Positions 11,121 to 22,603 of a stretch of 64,000 nucleotides of DNA are shown one piece after another. The position numbers and the translations under genes are program-made. The notes beneath the pieces were generated by a model. It searched no databases, had not been told where the DNA came from, and saw only the letters and a program-made list of their open reading frames with translations. The DNA comes from Neurospora tetrasperma FGSC 2508 (taxonomy: Eukaryota > Ascomycota > Sordariomycetes > Sordariales > Sordariaceae): NCBI RefSeq assembly GCF_000213175.1, contig NW_009799102.1, positions 3,307,058-3,371,057 on the forward strand, written 5' to 3'. The stretch's first letter is position 1; each line of letters starts with the position of its first letter.

Positions 11121-13325
11121 ATGGCGACACGGCAAATGCGAAAGCTGCAGAAGCAGCAGGAGCTTCTCAGACTGCAGAATGAAGCAGAACGAGAAGATGA
11201 CGAATCCGAGGACGAGCCCATTGTTACGAAGCCCAAGCCCAATGCTTTTGCAGGATTTGCCGCTCTTGGAGGGGGAGACGATGACGACGACGATCAGGAC
11301 ACCGAGGAGGAAACCAGAGAAGCCGAGGACGTCCCAGAACCGGTAGCCCCCGCCAAGAAGAGTAAAAAGTCCAAGAAGAAGAAGAAGAAGGGCAAGAAGA
11401 CCGAATCACCTGCCGCGGAAAAGGAGGAAGAAGATGATCTGGATGAGATCGATCGCGTTCTTGAGGAGCTTAAGCTCAAGGACAACAAGAATCCTGTCTC
11501 GGACATCGCCACTTCTAATACTGCCAATTCGACCAGTCAAATCAACGAGCTCTTGCGCGTCAACTTTCAGCATCTCAAGGCTATCAACGAGATGCGCAAG
11601 CTGTTTGGCAGTGCCATTGAAGCAGCGCGAGCGGAACAGGCTGCTGAGGCTAACAGCCGTCAACAGCAAAGAGGAGCTGCTCGGCAGAACGTTGACCTCG
11701 AAACCTTCCTTTCGGTCCCGCCAGCAGTTCAGCAGCAGCTAGGAAAGAGGAGCATGTTTGAGACAGTGTTGCGCACGAATCCCTTTATCGAGGGCAAGAA
11801 GACGTGGCCTAGAGACTCTACTCGCGGTCTTAAGATGGTGCGTGTCACCGAGTCCTTCAACGGTGAGCCTGGTGTCGCCGAGTTTGCTTTTGCGCATGAC
11901 AAGACATACGACGCCCTCGAGGGCAACTTCTATGGTCTCGTTCAGATGTACGATCCCATGCAACTCGTCTACTTCTTATCCAGGTACCCTTACCACGTCT
12001 CGTCGCTCATCCAAGTGAGCAAGGTTGCCCACCAAGACCAGAACTCGTACCTAGCCCACGACCTCATCGAGAGAGCCCTATTCACTTTTGGCAGGGTCAG
12101 TCTGAGTGACTTTCGCAAGCGGTTGGGAGATGGCACCGCAAGACTGGACTTCAACCGACCCGAAAACAGGCAGTTCTTCTTGGCTGGCTATAACCAGATC
12201 AAGAACCTGGTCCTCAAGGGAACCTACCGCACGGCTCTGGAATGGGCCAAATTCGTCCTCAGTGTCAACCATGATGACCCCTATGGCGTGCTGAACTGGA
12301 TCCACATTCTAGCTATCCGCGCATACGAGGCCAAGTGGTTCATTGAATTGTGCAACTCACCCCTGATTGCCAATTTGGGCACCGGTCGCTACGTCAAGGC
12401 TACCCTCCCCTTGGCCAAGCTTCAGCTGAAGGATAACGCCGGAGCACGCGCTGCTGCCATCGAAAGCATCGAGGAACTCCCCTGGCTTTTCTGCGCCCTC
12501 TTCAGCGCTCTCAACATCGATACCCCACGCTCCGTTTGGGGTGTCCAGCCCCGGGATGACGAGGAAGCGCTACACACCAAGCTCTACGTCCACCTAGCCA
12601 AGGACATCTGGAACAATCCGGCCGCGATTTCCCTCCTGACCGAGGCCGCCAACGCTGCTCGTAAGGTGGACTTCTTTGGCCTGCCTCCCAGCCCGGTCGT
12701 CTCGCTCGCTACAGCCCGCTTCGTGTACTTGGACAACACACCCGAGCTCATGTCGGCCGTTCCGCGCAAGATGTTGCACACGGCGTCTCCCAATTTTGAC
12801 TTTGACCCTCTCCCACCCCCAAAGGAGGACAACATCTTTTCCAGCCCGACTCAGAAGATGCCATGGAGCATTGCCGAGGGCGACGGCGAACATAGACAGA
12901 CGAGGCTGCATGAACAGGCGCAAGCTGCGCTGCAGATGGCTAGAGCCCGCATGAACGAAGACCAGCTCCGCGCCGTGGTGGATGATGCTCGTGCGAGAAT
13001 CGACGATCCTGAAGCCGACGAGGAGCAGCGCGGGGTGTGGCGGAGGATCGTGGATGTTTTGACGGGTCAAGGATGGACAGGCGGAGCAGGAGGCGTCGCG
13101 GAAGGAGGTGAAGGTAATCAGAGAGGTGATGTCATGCCTGGGGGCTGGGAAGATGATTTCGATGATGGATGGGGTGATGATGACTTTGAAGACGAGGATC
13201 ACTGGTATGAGGATCAGCTTGATCCTGAGCTCGAATTGGAGTTTGGACCGGGTGGCACACCCAACAGGAGGGCGACGGTTGAGGATGCGGAGGATAGCGA
13301 CGAGGAGGAGACTGCTCGGAGGTAG
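11121..13325 (+). CDS. rqc1: TCF25/Rqc1 family protein, ribosome quality control
   Basis: Single-exon gene of 734 residues. The N-terminus MATRQMRKLQKQQ is the signature start of the TCF25 (Nulp1)/Rqc1 family. It is followed by an acidic stretch (GGDDDDDDQDTEEE) and a Lys-rich tract (KKSKKSKKKKKKGKK) resembling a nuclear/nucleolar signal. The Tcf25 domain runs from about residue 210 to 600 and includes TWPRDSTRGLKMV, YGLVQMYDPMQLVYFLSRYPYHVSSLIQVS, DLIERALFTFGR and LNWIHILAIRA. The C-terminus is highly acidic (DDFDDGWGDDDFEDEDH). In yeast, Rqc1 is part of the complex with Ltn1, Rqc2 and Cdc48 that marks nascent chains stalled on 60S subunits. Length matches the family (about 700). The start ATG lies in an AGCATGGC context. 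Confidence 0.92.
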   Translation: MATRQMRKLQKQQELLRLQNEAEREDDESEDEPIVTKPKPNAFAGFAALGGGDDDDDDQDTEEETREAEDVPEPVAPAKKSKKSKKKKKKGKKTESPAAEKEEEDDLDEIDRVLEELKLKDNKNPVSDIATSNTANSTSQINELLRVNFQHLKAINEMRKLFGSAIEAARAEQAAEANSRQQQRGAARQNVDLETFLSVPPAVQQQLGKRSMFETVLRTNPFIEGKKTWPRDSTRGLKMVRVTESFNGEPGVAEFAFAHDKTYDALEGNFYGLVQMYDPMQLVYFLSRYPYHVSSLIQVSKVAHQDQNSYLAHDLIERALFTFGRVSLSDFRKRLGDGTARLDFNRPENRQFFLAGYNQIKNLVLKGTYRTALEWAKFVLSVNHDDPYGVLNWIHILAIRAYEAKWFIELCNSPLIANLGTGRYVKATLPLAKLQLKDNAGARAAAIESIEELPWLFCALFSALNIDTPRSVWGVQPRDDEEALHTKLYVHLAKDIWNNPAAISLLTEAANAARKVDFFGLPPSPVVSLATARFVYLDNTPELMSAVPRKMLHTASPNFDFDPLPPPKEDNIFSSPTQKMPWSIAEGDGEHRQTRLHEQAQAALQMARARMNEDQLRAVVDDARARIDDPEADEEQRGVWRRIVDVLTGQGWTGGAGGVAEGGEGNQRGDVMPGGWEDDFDDGWGDDDFEDEDHWYEDQLDPELELEFGPGGTPNRRATVEDAEDSDEEETARR

Positions 13326-14416
13326 ATGTTCCTCCGGAGAGTATCATTAGGGGAAAAGGGAAATAGATTACTGGAAGACTGCCATTTTGGACAGTAGTGT
13401 AGTAGCGAATTAGCTAAAGCGAAATGGCTGTCTCTATGAGGCAAATGCTGATAGAACCATCGGCTATTTCCATTCAGTGCAGGATCATATCAAAACATAT
13501 CGTGAAGCACAGGCTATGTACCTGTTTCGCACGGTGTTAGACCGAAACCCCTAACAAACTTCTGAGCCTTCAATATTCCACAACGCATAAACAGCGACGG
13601 GCAACCCAAGGAGCAGCACAGGTATACCTAGGTAGTGTATGTGTCTTCACGTTCGGTTTGAGCCGATCAAGAATGTCCGGGATCACAAGACATGAGACAG
13701 TCTCGGTGAGCAAGTTTCAAGCTCAGGGCAGACCGTCGCTTAGTACACCGACCGAGGGTCCGTTGCTAGTGTAAACGCGGGTGGAGACACGAGTGTTACA
13801 GTCTGCGCGGCACTGTAAAAGCTTCGTTTGATGTGGCATTTGCAGCAAGAACAGAACAGTGTGAAAGCGGACTGACGCCATCGCGCGACGTCTCACGCAC
13901 CTCTGCAACGACGGAAGCAACATGAATCCCTCCTTGGGAGATCTGCGGTTGACACGGAGTCCCCTGATACACCATCGCGAGATCATCTGAGAGGGGAACA
14001 GAGCGGCGTACCTGACAGTAAGTAAGCACCACGCAATGAGCAAATTATTAAGCTTGTCCTCCATCTTTCCTTCCGTATCAGTAATGCGTCTCTATTGCAA
14101 TCTGTCAGGTTCGCTTTTTCGCCCGTATCCCCTGAAGCTATTTCGTTGTCTGTAGTTGTTCCAAGTTCCGCTCCTCCCATTTTGGCTCATTGCTATCCCA
14201 GTCGCGGAGCTTATTTAAAGTGCTGCCCCTCCCAACTCCAAGTCCGCGCTCCCTCCCCCCCCCCATTCCCGCGATCCACGAACACCTCACTTACTACTAT
14301 TGTTGCACGTTTCCACACAACTGCCCCGCATCGCATCGCATTCCATTGTCGCAACTTGCACTTCGATAAACTGTCATCTGAGCACTGATATTACCAACCC
14401 AACAAACCCGTCAAAA
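13326..14416. other. Spacer with rqc1 3' end and atx1 promoter
   Basis: About 1.1 kb between two co-directional genes. No plausible gene was found. A C-run lies near 14258-14266. The 150 bases before 14417 are C/A-rich leader sequence with CGCATCGCATCGCATTCC. The TTATTTAAAG near 14210 could serve as a TATA-like element for atx1. Confidence 0.45.
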
Positions 14417-14819
14417 ATGTCCGGCTCCTACACCTACAAGTTCGATGTTACCATGACCTGCGGGGGCTGCTCCGGCGCCGTTGACCGCGTCCTCAAGAGA
14501 CTTAAAGGTCCGTTGTCTCTGTCCATAGCTCCCCAAGGTTTCCTTCTTTAAATACATTCTGATTGCCGTGTCCGCCGCTCGGTACCAAAGAAGCATGCAT
14601 AACTGACAATGACCAGAGAACGAATCAAACATTGTATCCTACACAGTCCTCCTCGATGAAAAGAGCGCCAACGTCACCGTCGATGACGAGTCCCCTGCCC
14701 TTTACGAAAAGATCCTCCGAACAATCAAGAAGACTGGCAAGGGTGTCAACTCCTGTGTGGAATTGGACAGCAATGGGAACAAGATTCGTGACGTGGATGT
14801 TGTGCTTAAGGACGAGTAA
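14417..14819 (+). CDS. atx1: Atx1-type cytosolic copper chaperone
   Basis: Two exons, 14417-14507 and 14617-14819, separated by a 109-bp intron (GTCCGT...GACCAG), giving 97 residues. The N-terminus YTYKFDVTMTCGGCSGAV contains the MTCGGC copper-binding motif of the heavy-metal-associated (HMA) fold. The second exon supplies the remaining beta-alpha-beta strands (NIVSYTVLLDEKSANVTV, ILRTIKKTGKGV). A Lys-rich face and the KTGKGV loop match Atx1/Atox1, which hands Cu(I) to the Ccc2-type P-ATPase in the trans-Golgi for loading multicopper oxidases. The unspliced frame stops soon after CGGC, so the intron is required. The stretch ENESNIV at the splice junction is slightly longer than usual, but both junction phases agree. 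A 3' AATAAA lies at about 15025. Confidence 0.93.
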
Positions 14820-15220
14820 GGGCATACAGGCGAGAACAATAGACACGCATGGGGAAGACATTGGGAGCAACTTCACGCCCAATATGGTGGTCGGAAGAAT
14901 AGAGAATCGATATGAATTAGAACAAGGGAAAGCAAGCGGTAGAGGAATTGTATATGGCATACGAATGAAATCGGGCTGCTGGGCTGCGCATGGCTTGGCT
15001 TGGAATATACCTTTTTAGATTTACAATAAAGCTGTTTGTTTTAACGGATAACTACTGAGATTTGTCCATCTCGAGTGGTTATGTTGTGGTCAAGCTCGAT
15101 GTTCCCATTTGAAGCCTCGCCGAAGTGCTCTATTCTTCCAGCTAACCCTACTCTTCCATATCCAACTTTATAACAAACAAAAAAAGCAAACTGGTATCTC
15201 AACTCCCCGTTTCCCCCCCT
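14820..15220. other. Convergent 3' spacer atx1/pirin
   Basis: Tail-to-tail spacer of 400 bp. It holds the atx1 3' UTR with AATAAA at 15025-15030 (ATTTACAATAAAGCTG). The remainder is presumably the pirin 3' UTR. Confidence 0.5.
15025..15030 (+). promoter_or_regulatory. Candidate polyadenylation signal for atx1
   Basis: A perfect AATAAA lies about 205 bases after the atx1 stop codon, followed by GT/T-rich sequence (GCTGTTTGTTTT). This fits a fungal cleavage and polyadenylation region. No transcript evidence was available. Confidence 0.45.
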
Positions 15221-16135
15221 TTAGTGCCTCATCGACTTTCCGATCTCGCTCCTCCACCCCTGCGCCCTCTCAAACCCATTCGAATGCGTCTGGTAATCCA
15301 CAAAAGCCTGGTACACCTCCTCCTGACTGTTCAGCACAAACGGGCCATACTGCACCACCTTCTGATCGAGCGGTGTTCCCGCAACCAAAACAAACCTCGC
15401 TGGCTTCTCCGCGCCCGCATCCACCTCGGCATGAACCGCCTCACCCTGCGGCTCAAACACCACATTGTGGAATTGCTCCACCGTCCTCTTCTCCCCGTCC
15501 TTGCCCGAGCTGAAAATGGCGGTGCCCTCCAAAGTATACGCAAACGCGTTCCACCCCTCCGGCACCTCCTGCACCACCTTGCCACCGGGCTTCACCTCCA
15601 CATCCAAGATCCACACGGGCGTGTACGCCAGGTCCTTGACGCTGTCCACCCCGTGACTCTTGCCGCTGATCACCTTGATCTTGACGCGTCCCTCGTCCGT
15701 CTCGACCGTGGGGATCTCCTGCGCCTTGAGATCCCGGTACCGCGGCTCGCACGACTTGAGCTCCTTCGGCAGGTCCACCCAAAGCTGCAATCCCACGTTG
15801 GCGCTCCCGTCCGGGTTCTGGCGCGGCATCTCGGCGTGCATGATGCCCCTGCCCGCCGTCATGAACTGCAGGTCGCCCGCCTCAATGGTGCCCTTGTTGC
15901 CGGCAAAGTCCTCGTGGTCGACGCCGCCGGAAAGCAAGTAGGTGATGGTTTCTTGACCGCGGTGGGGGTGGTCGGGAAAGCCGGAACCGGGACGGATGGT
16001 GAAGTGGTCGAGCATGAGGAAGGGAGAGAAGTTGCGGAGCTGAGGGGTGCCGATGGAGCGACGGACGCGGGCGCCGGCGCCTTCGGCCTGTTCGGTGGCG
16101 AGGAAGATTTTGCGGATGAGGCGCGGGACGGACAT
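15221..16135 (-). CDS. Pirin family cupin protein
   Basis: Single-exon gene of 304 residues with the start taken at MSVPRLIRK (ATG at 16135, preceded by GCCGCAAAC). The pirin N-terminal cupin is clear: RSIGTPQLRNFSPFLMLDHF, then FPDHPHRGQETITYLLSGG and GIMHAEMP. These carry the two His of HPHRG and the His/Glu of HAE that ligate iron in human pirin. The C-terminal domain holds YTPVWILDVEVKPGGKV and a second cupin strand set. Pirins act as nuclear Fe-dependent cofactors or quercetinase-like dioxygenases; which applies here cannot be read from the sequence. The frame stays open upstream and an ATG at 16366 would add a hydrophobic 77-residue N-terminus, but the upstream sequence looks like a C/A/T-rich leader. 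Confidence 0.92.
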   Translation of the reverse strand: MSVPRLIRKIFLATEQAEGAGARVRRSIGTPQLRNFSPFLMLDHFTIRPGSGFPDHPHRGQETITYLLSGGVDHEDFAGNKGTIEAGDLQFMTAGRGIMHAEMPRQNPDGSANVGLQLWVDLPKELKSCEPRYRDLKAQEIPTVETDEGRVKIKVISGKSHGVDSVKDLAYTPVWILDVEVKPGGKVVQEVPEGWNAFAYTLEGTAIFSSGKDGEKRTVEQFHNVVFEPQGEAVHAEVDAGAEKPARFVLVAGTPLDQKVVQYGPFVLNSQEEVYQAFVDYQTHSNGFERAQGWRSEIGKSMRH

Positions 16136-17881
16136 GTTTGCGGCGGTGGGGGTTGTTGTGATGATTATGGTTGGGTTTGATGAAGAAGTAGAAGAAGAAA
16201 TATCTTCTAAGGGTTGAATTGCGAAGTAGGTGTTGATGTTCGTGTAGTTGAGTAGTTGGTTTGTGAGTGTAGAGATGTCGACTGGTAAAAGGTCGATGGG
16301 CAGTAGGAAGATGGAACAAATTCCAACAAGGATGGAGATGATGGTGACAAGAAAAAAGTTCTTCATGACCTTGGAGGGGTTGAGAAAGTTAAGGATACTT
16401 ATAGGATCGAATCCATTTGCTGGGTCCGGCTTTTGAACTTTTTTGACTTTTTCGCCCACTTGTGACTTTGTTGCTCACGAAAAAAGATGGTCTAGACGAT
16501 TATAAAGGTCAACGTAAGCAGCTGGAAATCAAGGTGAGAAGAGTAGTCAGTAGGTGACCAGGAAAAGGGTCTAGAATTGTCAAAATCATATACGTAGAAC
16601 TATCATGAAACTTCTGCCCATGCCACACCGGTCAGTTCTTTCCAATTGCTTGCTCATTCGCTTCCCGCCACTGATCTCTTGGACATGGCCGGGACAGACT
16701 CGACAATGCGCCGCCCATCGACACTGTCGCAGTCACTTTGCAAACATAAAACGAGGCCCCTCGAGGACAAATGATTACAAAGCTGGAAACAGCCGAGAGC
16801 TTGGTGGGGCTCGGAGGGAAGCACAAAGAGGCGCCTTTCCAGATACGGTTAGCGCAGAAGCTTACGTCAAAGTCGGTCATCATGCCCAGACCCAATTGCC
16901 GTAGAATTGGAATTGGAAAAGCTTTGACCATCCATCCTTGTTACCAGAGTGTGTTGGCGCTTTCGTTCGGTCACTCCCGTGTACCGAAAAATGAAGCTAT
17001 CACGGGCGAGACCCGATGTGGTGGCCAGGATAGGAAAGACGGTGATCTCTCAGGGTTGGCTGAAGCACAAAATGATTATACTTGGCTTCATCCCAGGCTT
17101 GAGTGCTTCGTCGCATGCTCAATGATGTCAGATTCGGCATCGGCTTCATTCACAACCACCCAGAAATGCATAACCGCGCTCAGCTGTGAACATCATTCCG
17201 ATCAAAATGCATGAGTCAACAAGGCACAGCTGCGTCAAAGATTCAGCAATGATTTTGACTTCTTTATTGACAGCCGCCGTAGTGCAGATACTAACACCTG
17301 ACTTGTGGTATTAGCTGCGAAGGTATCAAGCGCTCCAGAGCCACGCACTTGCAAGTAGCACCTCCCCGGTATCTACATCGTCTTTCCTTCTTCTTTTATC
17401 CACCAGTACGCAACCCACGCCAAGTGACAACGCAATGAAAATTCGAAAGAGCAAAGATACCTCGACGTCCAAACAATAGCCATGATGAAAAGATAAGAAA
17501 CCCAATTGCACCCCTCCAAAAGTGATATCATCCGTTATTCCTGTATGTCTGTGTGATAAGCATGCTTTTCGTATGCTTCAACCCCATACTCACATCCTCA
17601 GCAAGCCTTCAATTCCACCTACGGCACCAGTGTAGATATAAATGTGAGGTTGTATAGTGTATAACTGCGTCTTCAATCCACAAAGGAACGCCTTCGCAGT
17701 CGTATCAGTCGCAAGAACTAAAGGCCATGCCCCAAAGCGAGACGGGAACCGGTGTGCTCTCAACTGCCCGGGGCGTGGTATCGTTACCAGCTGGGTCGAT
17801 CATTTCTTGAGAAGTCACCTCATCCGAACCGTGTGACGCAGTCGACTCTTGGTCAGCCAGCGGCGGTGTTCTGGCCAGCCT
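16136..17881. other. Spacer between pirin 5' end and perilipin 3' end
   Basis: About 1.75 kb without a recognised gene. The left 300 bp is the pirin leader and promoter. The right part contains the 3' UTR of the perilipin-like gene. Open frames up to 147 codons (for example 16771-17214) show no domain and overlap one another on both strands. Confidence 0.45.
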
Positions 17882-18521
17882 CTAGTTGTTGGCCGTGCCG
17901 TTAGCCGTCTGTTGCTTGGCGTTCTCTTTCTGGGTGTTGAGGAAGCTGGCGGCAGTAGCGTAGGTCTCGGTGCCGATAGTGAGAGCAGTAGTGAGAGCAG
18001 CCTTGTAGTAAGCGCTCAAGCCCTTGCCGCCAACCTTCTCGAGCTCGGTGTTGTAGGTGCTGAGAACATGCTCCTTGCCGCTCTGGCCAAGACGGATGGG
18101 GAACTGGAGAAGAGACTGGGCGTCGTGGACGAGCTCATCTGTCGGCTTCTTGACAATCGGGAACTTCTCATCGATCTTGGACAGCGTCTTGTCACCCAAG
18201 TCATCGGCCTTATGGACGTATGGGGAGACATATTGGTACGGGCCCTGGAGGTAGCCGAGGAAGGGGGCTCCAACCTGGTATACCTTCTCGGTAACCTCGA
18301 GGAGTTTTTGGCCGTAGGGGTTGGCCTTCACAGTCGAGATACTGGACTCGACGATAGGGTATCCAAGCAAGTGCTGTCGACATGTTAGCCTCGGCCGTGG
18401 AGCACACAAGAGACGACGGGGAACATCATAAGCTTACCTTGATGACCGCGGAGTTGGAGGCAACATCGCCATTAACCTGCCTGTTGCTGTTCGACATCTT
18501 GGTCTTCTTCTGGTGAGCCAT
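17882..18521 (-). CDS. Perilipin-like lipid-droplet protein (Cap20/Mpl1 type)
   Basis: Two exons, 18438-18521 and 17882-18373, with a 64-bp intron (GTAAGC...CGACAG), giving 191 residues. The join restores NSAVIK|HLLGYPIVESSI. Conserved parts are the perilipin 11-mer-like helices and the hallmark YQYVSPYVHKADDLGDKTL followed by IDEKFPIVKKPT, as in Colletotrichum CAP20 and Metarhizium MPL1. These coat lipid droplets, control droplet turnover and in pathogens affect appressorium turgor. No membrane segment or signal peptide is present. Start: the first ATG (18521) gives a Lys-rich MAHQKKTK lead; an alternative in-frame ATG at 18497 would shorten the protein by 8 residues. Family assignment is strong; the physiological role is inferred. 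Confidence 0.9.
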
Positions 18522-20992
18522 GTTAGACGCTGGAGAGTACGTAGAGTGCCACACAGGAAGAATGAAAAATCAGGAATTGAGAGCAGGTGAGAATGGCGGA
18601 CTGTACAGTTTTGTATGATTTCCAGAGAGGATAGAAGGGTGGGACCGAGCGTGAGATCGGAAGGTTCTTTTAAACAGGATGAGGTGGTATCGGAGTTCGG
18701 AACTGTTGAAACCAGAAGGTGGGAGAAAACGATGCAAGCAGAAGAATGGCAAGGTGGTTTGGAAGGAGACGGAATTTGTAAATGGCAACTGCCTGTGTCA
18801 AGAGGAAGGAGAGAGGGGTGGAGGGATGAAAGACGTCTTTCCCGTCCGGTGAAACCTCACATATTGGTAGTCCAGCCGATGCACGCCACTAGCATGGGGC
18901 TATTGCGGGTAGGCAGGATCACTATCAGAACATAAGAAGCTTGGGGAACTAGCGATGAAAGAAGCTGCCTGAGCCGTTGGCTAGAGGTACCTCTAACCCT
19001 CAGGGCACCCCTCCCCTCGTCATGGGTGTTGTATCCCCTTGTACCTTGCTGAGACTGAGTAACTGAAATGCACATGAAAGAGAGCATGTTCAACTGAATC
19101 CTGTCATGATCTGATGCACATCACACTCAGTCTACCTACCTACAGATAGGTACCTAGTCTCCAGCTGCGGGAGTCCATGCGGGGAGCTGATAGACATGGC
19201 ATCTCCGATGTTAAGGCCCAGTTACTGCGTGGAAGCCGGGCGAGTTTGCCTCCCCTGCCGGTATCTTTGAGCGATACACGGCAGGTACTTGTGGTTCGTT
19301 TACAGTGACACAAAACCGCTCTCGTCTTCCATGACCGAATCCAGATCTTGGTGCGTCAAAAACACGAAGTGAAGTCCAAGGTGTGGATGCCCAAAGTGGG
19401 CTTGAACACATTGAACAGACCTCTCGACCCCTGTGCTTTCCTTCGATGAACCGGGGCGAACAATCGAAGTGCCCTGATAAGACTCTGGTGGGGCCCCCTC
19501 GCTTTCGGGGCTGCATGCGTCGGGCCAACACCCCGGCCTTCCAGGCTGCCAAGCAAGCGCTGCCAGCCAGTCAAAACGAAGGGAGGGAGAAAGTGGCAAC
19601 CCCTCCTTCTGACATGTGAAAGCTCACAAGCCAAAACGAAGCCACAGCATCCGTATCCCTGGCATTGTACTACACTATAAATGTGAGCATCATCCTCATG
19701 CCAGGATCACCACCGGGGTTTGATTGATCCATTTCAGTCGCCTTGGAGGAAAACAGCCGATGGAATTGCCTGCGTGTCGTACACCCAGAGCGTGAGCCCC
19801 GGAGGCGACCGAGGCCGTCAAAGCTATACCATACCTGACAAGATAGGAGGTGAGATGTTGGATGTTTAAACAGGCGACCTCACAGTTGACCACTTCATTC
19901 GGTGAAACAAAGGGCCTTCACGTGAAATCCCTTCGTTGTCATTCCGTGACATCATTCTCTCGGAGGAGGCTGACGGACAGTGCACTCCTCAATCGAGATA
20001 CTGCCTGGCTCGTCGTGGTTCAGTCAAGTTGTTCAAGATAAGAAGGGAGATTTTCAGGCACAACGAGATACATGACATGCATGTCCCAGGCGGGGTTATT
20101 GCTTCAAAGCCTGGGTTTTCGGACCCGGTTTCCTCTCTCATCATGAACTCGTACACAAGCAATCATCTTGTGTAACAACCGGTGAGGCTCGGAACGAATG
20201 GAAAGAGTGGCCCTCACACCCCCCACGCCACGCCATCTCTACCCGTTGCTGCCGGTTCATCATCCGTACGAGACTGTAACCTTCTCATTCCTCAGCGCCG
20301 CGCAAGTTTGGAGGATGACGACAGAACTTGACGTTCTCGGCTGCACAACTTCAATTTCGCCTTTTCCACGGTTGATGATCTTCACTTGGAATTACGGAAA
20401 TGTCAACTTCCCCGGCTGCACCGGAAGCAATTTCACGCTCATAACTGACAAAAGGCTCGACGTCCAACCACATCTCCCAAGCTGCCTCGTTCAGCCGGGT
20501 ATCAGGCTCACCTACAGCCAGCAATGCAAGTAATGCAGCATGCAGTGTTGCCTCGCAGCACTTATTGTGGTCGGGGCGCTGTGGTAAGCTCTTCAGTTGG
20601 TTCCTCCACAAAGGCCTTGCAGAGGCCAGACGAAGGACCTTGAATTTTGAACATTGACTCGCATCGTAGGCACCAGCACGTGCACCGTGAGGTCCAATTG
20701 AAGAGTCAAAGTCGGCCCCGTTCAAAATCTGTGGAAGATTTCAGTTTTGGAAACATTTGGTGGACGACAGGGGCTGACATGTTTGGCATTTTTGTGTGTT
20801 GCGGGTGCCCCTGTACCTTCCGCGTGGATCCAAGGGGTCCGGGCCACCACCAACCTACACTAAAGCAGGAAGCGCCAACCCCTTAAGAGCTTTGGCGTGA
20901 TTGGTTGTCAGGGATGGCCTGTGTAGTGCCACTTTCACATGTCAGAAACATGGAAGCGACGAGATGACCGACTGAGCAGGTTGTGTGTGTGT

Positions 20993-21023
<31 letters not shown>

Positions 21024-22603
21024 CTGCGAGTAAAAGCTCAAAATCCGACTCTGATCTGTTGTTAGCCCGATTTCATTCGCCCGGAGCGAGCTGATAAATA
21101 ATCGGTTTTATCATCGGTTACATATGCAAGCCACAGAAAAACAGAAAGATATAACAAGCTCGAAGCCGTGTGTCTCCCCTCATCCGTTGACTGTGTCGAC
21201 TGTAAAGCATCACAAGAGTTTCAAAGCATGGTGCACAGGGCATCAAGTGAAAATAGGGGCTGACGTTACCCAAACAAACCTCCTACATTTTCTACTACCC
21301 GCGGTCTCACAGCATCCATGCCCGACTGTTGACCGAGCAGATATCGTTCTTGCACCAGACGGTTTCGTGCATCCTCCATCAGGCGAGTGCCCGTTATCTT
21401 GAGTGAGACGAGGATTGTGAAGATGCCAGACAATTGGATGCAGATGTATCTCAGCATGGCATATCCGCCAGACTGGTGGAAGCCTGCAGGTCTCGGTTCA
21501 AGCAGCTGCCATGAGGCTGATATGCACAAGCACCACAAAACTGATAGAGTCGAGATTGAGACCAGGCACAAAGCACAACTTACGTCACGGTTGACCTGCA
21601 CCTCACAATTGAGGGTCCCAATCAATGTCTGGAATTCCACATTTTCGAACGCCATCGGGTGAGATCGAAAACCCGGCGAGCAACTACGCATACGCACACC
21701 CGACACACTGCAACTCGGGGCCCAGACGCCTGGGCAGCTGATGACGGTACATCGTCTCTCCTCGGCTGAAACCCCCTACTCCTCTTTTTCTGTCTTTTTT
21801 TCCTCTTTTTTTTCTTTTCTTTGGAAATTAAATAGTACCAGACGGGTTTTCTGGCCGGCGCTCGATCGGAACTCGATCCGAGGGTGATTTTTCTTATGCC
21901 TTCTCTTGAGGCTCTTTGAAAGTCGGGCCGAAAAAAATCTTCAGACTTTACTGCGCCAACATCATCTCTTTTCACAAGCTTCTGCACTCTTTTCTGTTTT
22001 GACTCGTCCCAGCTGCTTGGCACGCGGACAGTCGAGATGAAATGTCATCCCTTGCCCATTACGCATATATTCCAGCTTGAGCATGTGTATGTGGCAGACC
22101 GTCCCATGTGCGGAATGTTTCCGCTAATCGAATCAAGACGATTGAATTTTTTTTTCTTTAAAATTGGTGCTTCTAACTGACATGTGAAAGTACCCAGATA
22201 GATGGGACAGTGACGGACACGACACTGCAATACGAAGACAATGAGGTTACCAGTCAATGATCCAAACAAAACCATAGGTAATTCAGTTGGCAATCTCTTG
22301 AAGCAAGGGGCCGGGAAAAAAAAACTCCGATGATAAAAATTGAGCAGGCAAGAGTCCCTTGCGTGACTTCCACTTTCCTCGATTACCCTACGCTCGAACA
22401 CCAAAATTTTGCTCTAACTTGCATTCATTCTTCCATTTTAGTTCTTGCTTTGCCTTCCCCAATTTCAACGAAACCAAAATCTCAAGTCATCAAGTCAGTA
22501 AGAACTGTATGTCCTCGGTGCTTTGCATGGTCTGGTCTGACCACAAGATTGTACTTAACAAATACGTGTAATAATAATTATATGCTGGAAACAGACCCGC
22601 AAC
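18522..22603. other. Gene-poor 4-kb region
   Basis: No coding sequence could be supported over about 4 kb. The left end holds the perilipin promoter and leader, and the right end the 3' UTR of the thiolase gene. Between them lie TACCTACCTACAGATAGGTACCTAG (19131-19156 region), a (GT)n stretch running into a 30-base T tract (20994-21023), and a T/C-rich segment near 21780-21825. Open frames of 80-146 codons occur on both strands, mutually overlapping, without domains. Confidence 0.5.
20994..21023. repeat. Poly(T) tract of 30 preceded by (GT)n
   Basis: An uninterrupted run of 30 T directly follows TTGTGTGTGTGTGT. It is a simple-sequence tract typical of this genome, where runs of about 16-21 also occur near 37240, 45431, 48583 and 53481. 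It could be the relic of a poly(A) tail from a retrotransposed transcript on the minus strand, but no flanking element or target-site duplication was recognised. Confidence 0.8.

Noticed and set aside
20994-21023. Retroposon tail
   Set aside because: The 30-base T run could be a poly(A) tail on the minus strand, but no open frame, target-site duplication or internal promoter was seen next to it.
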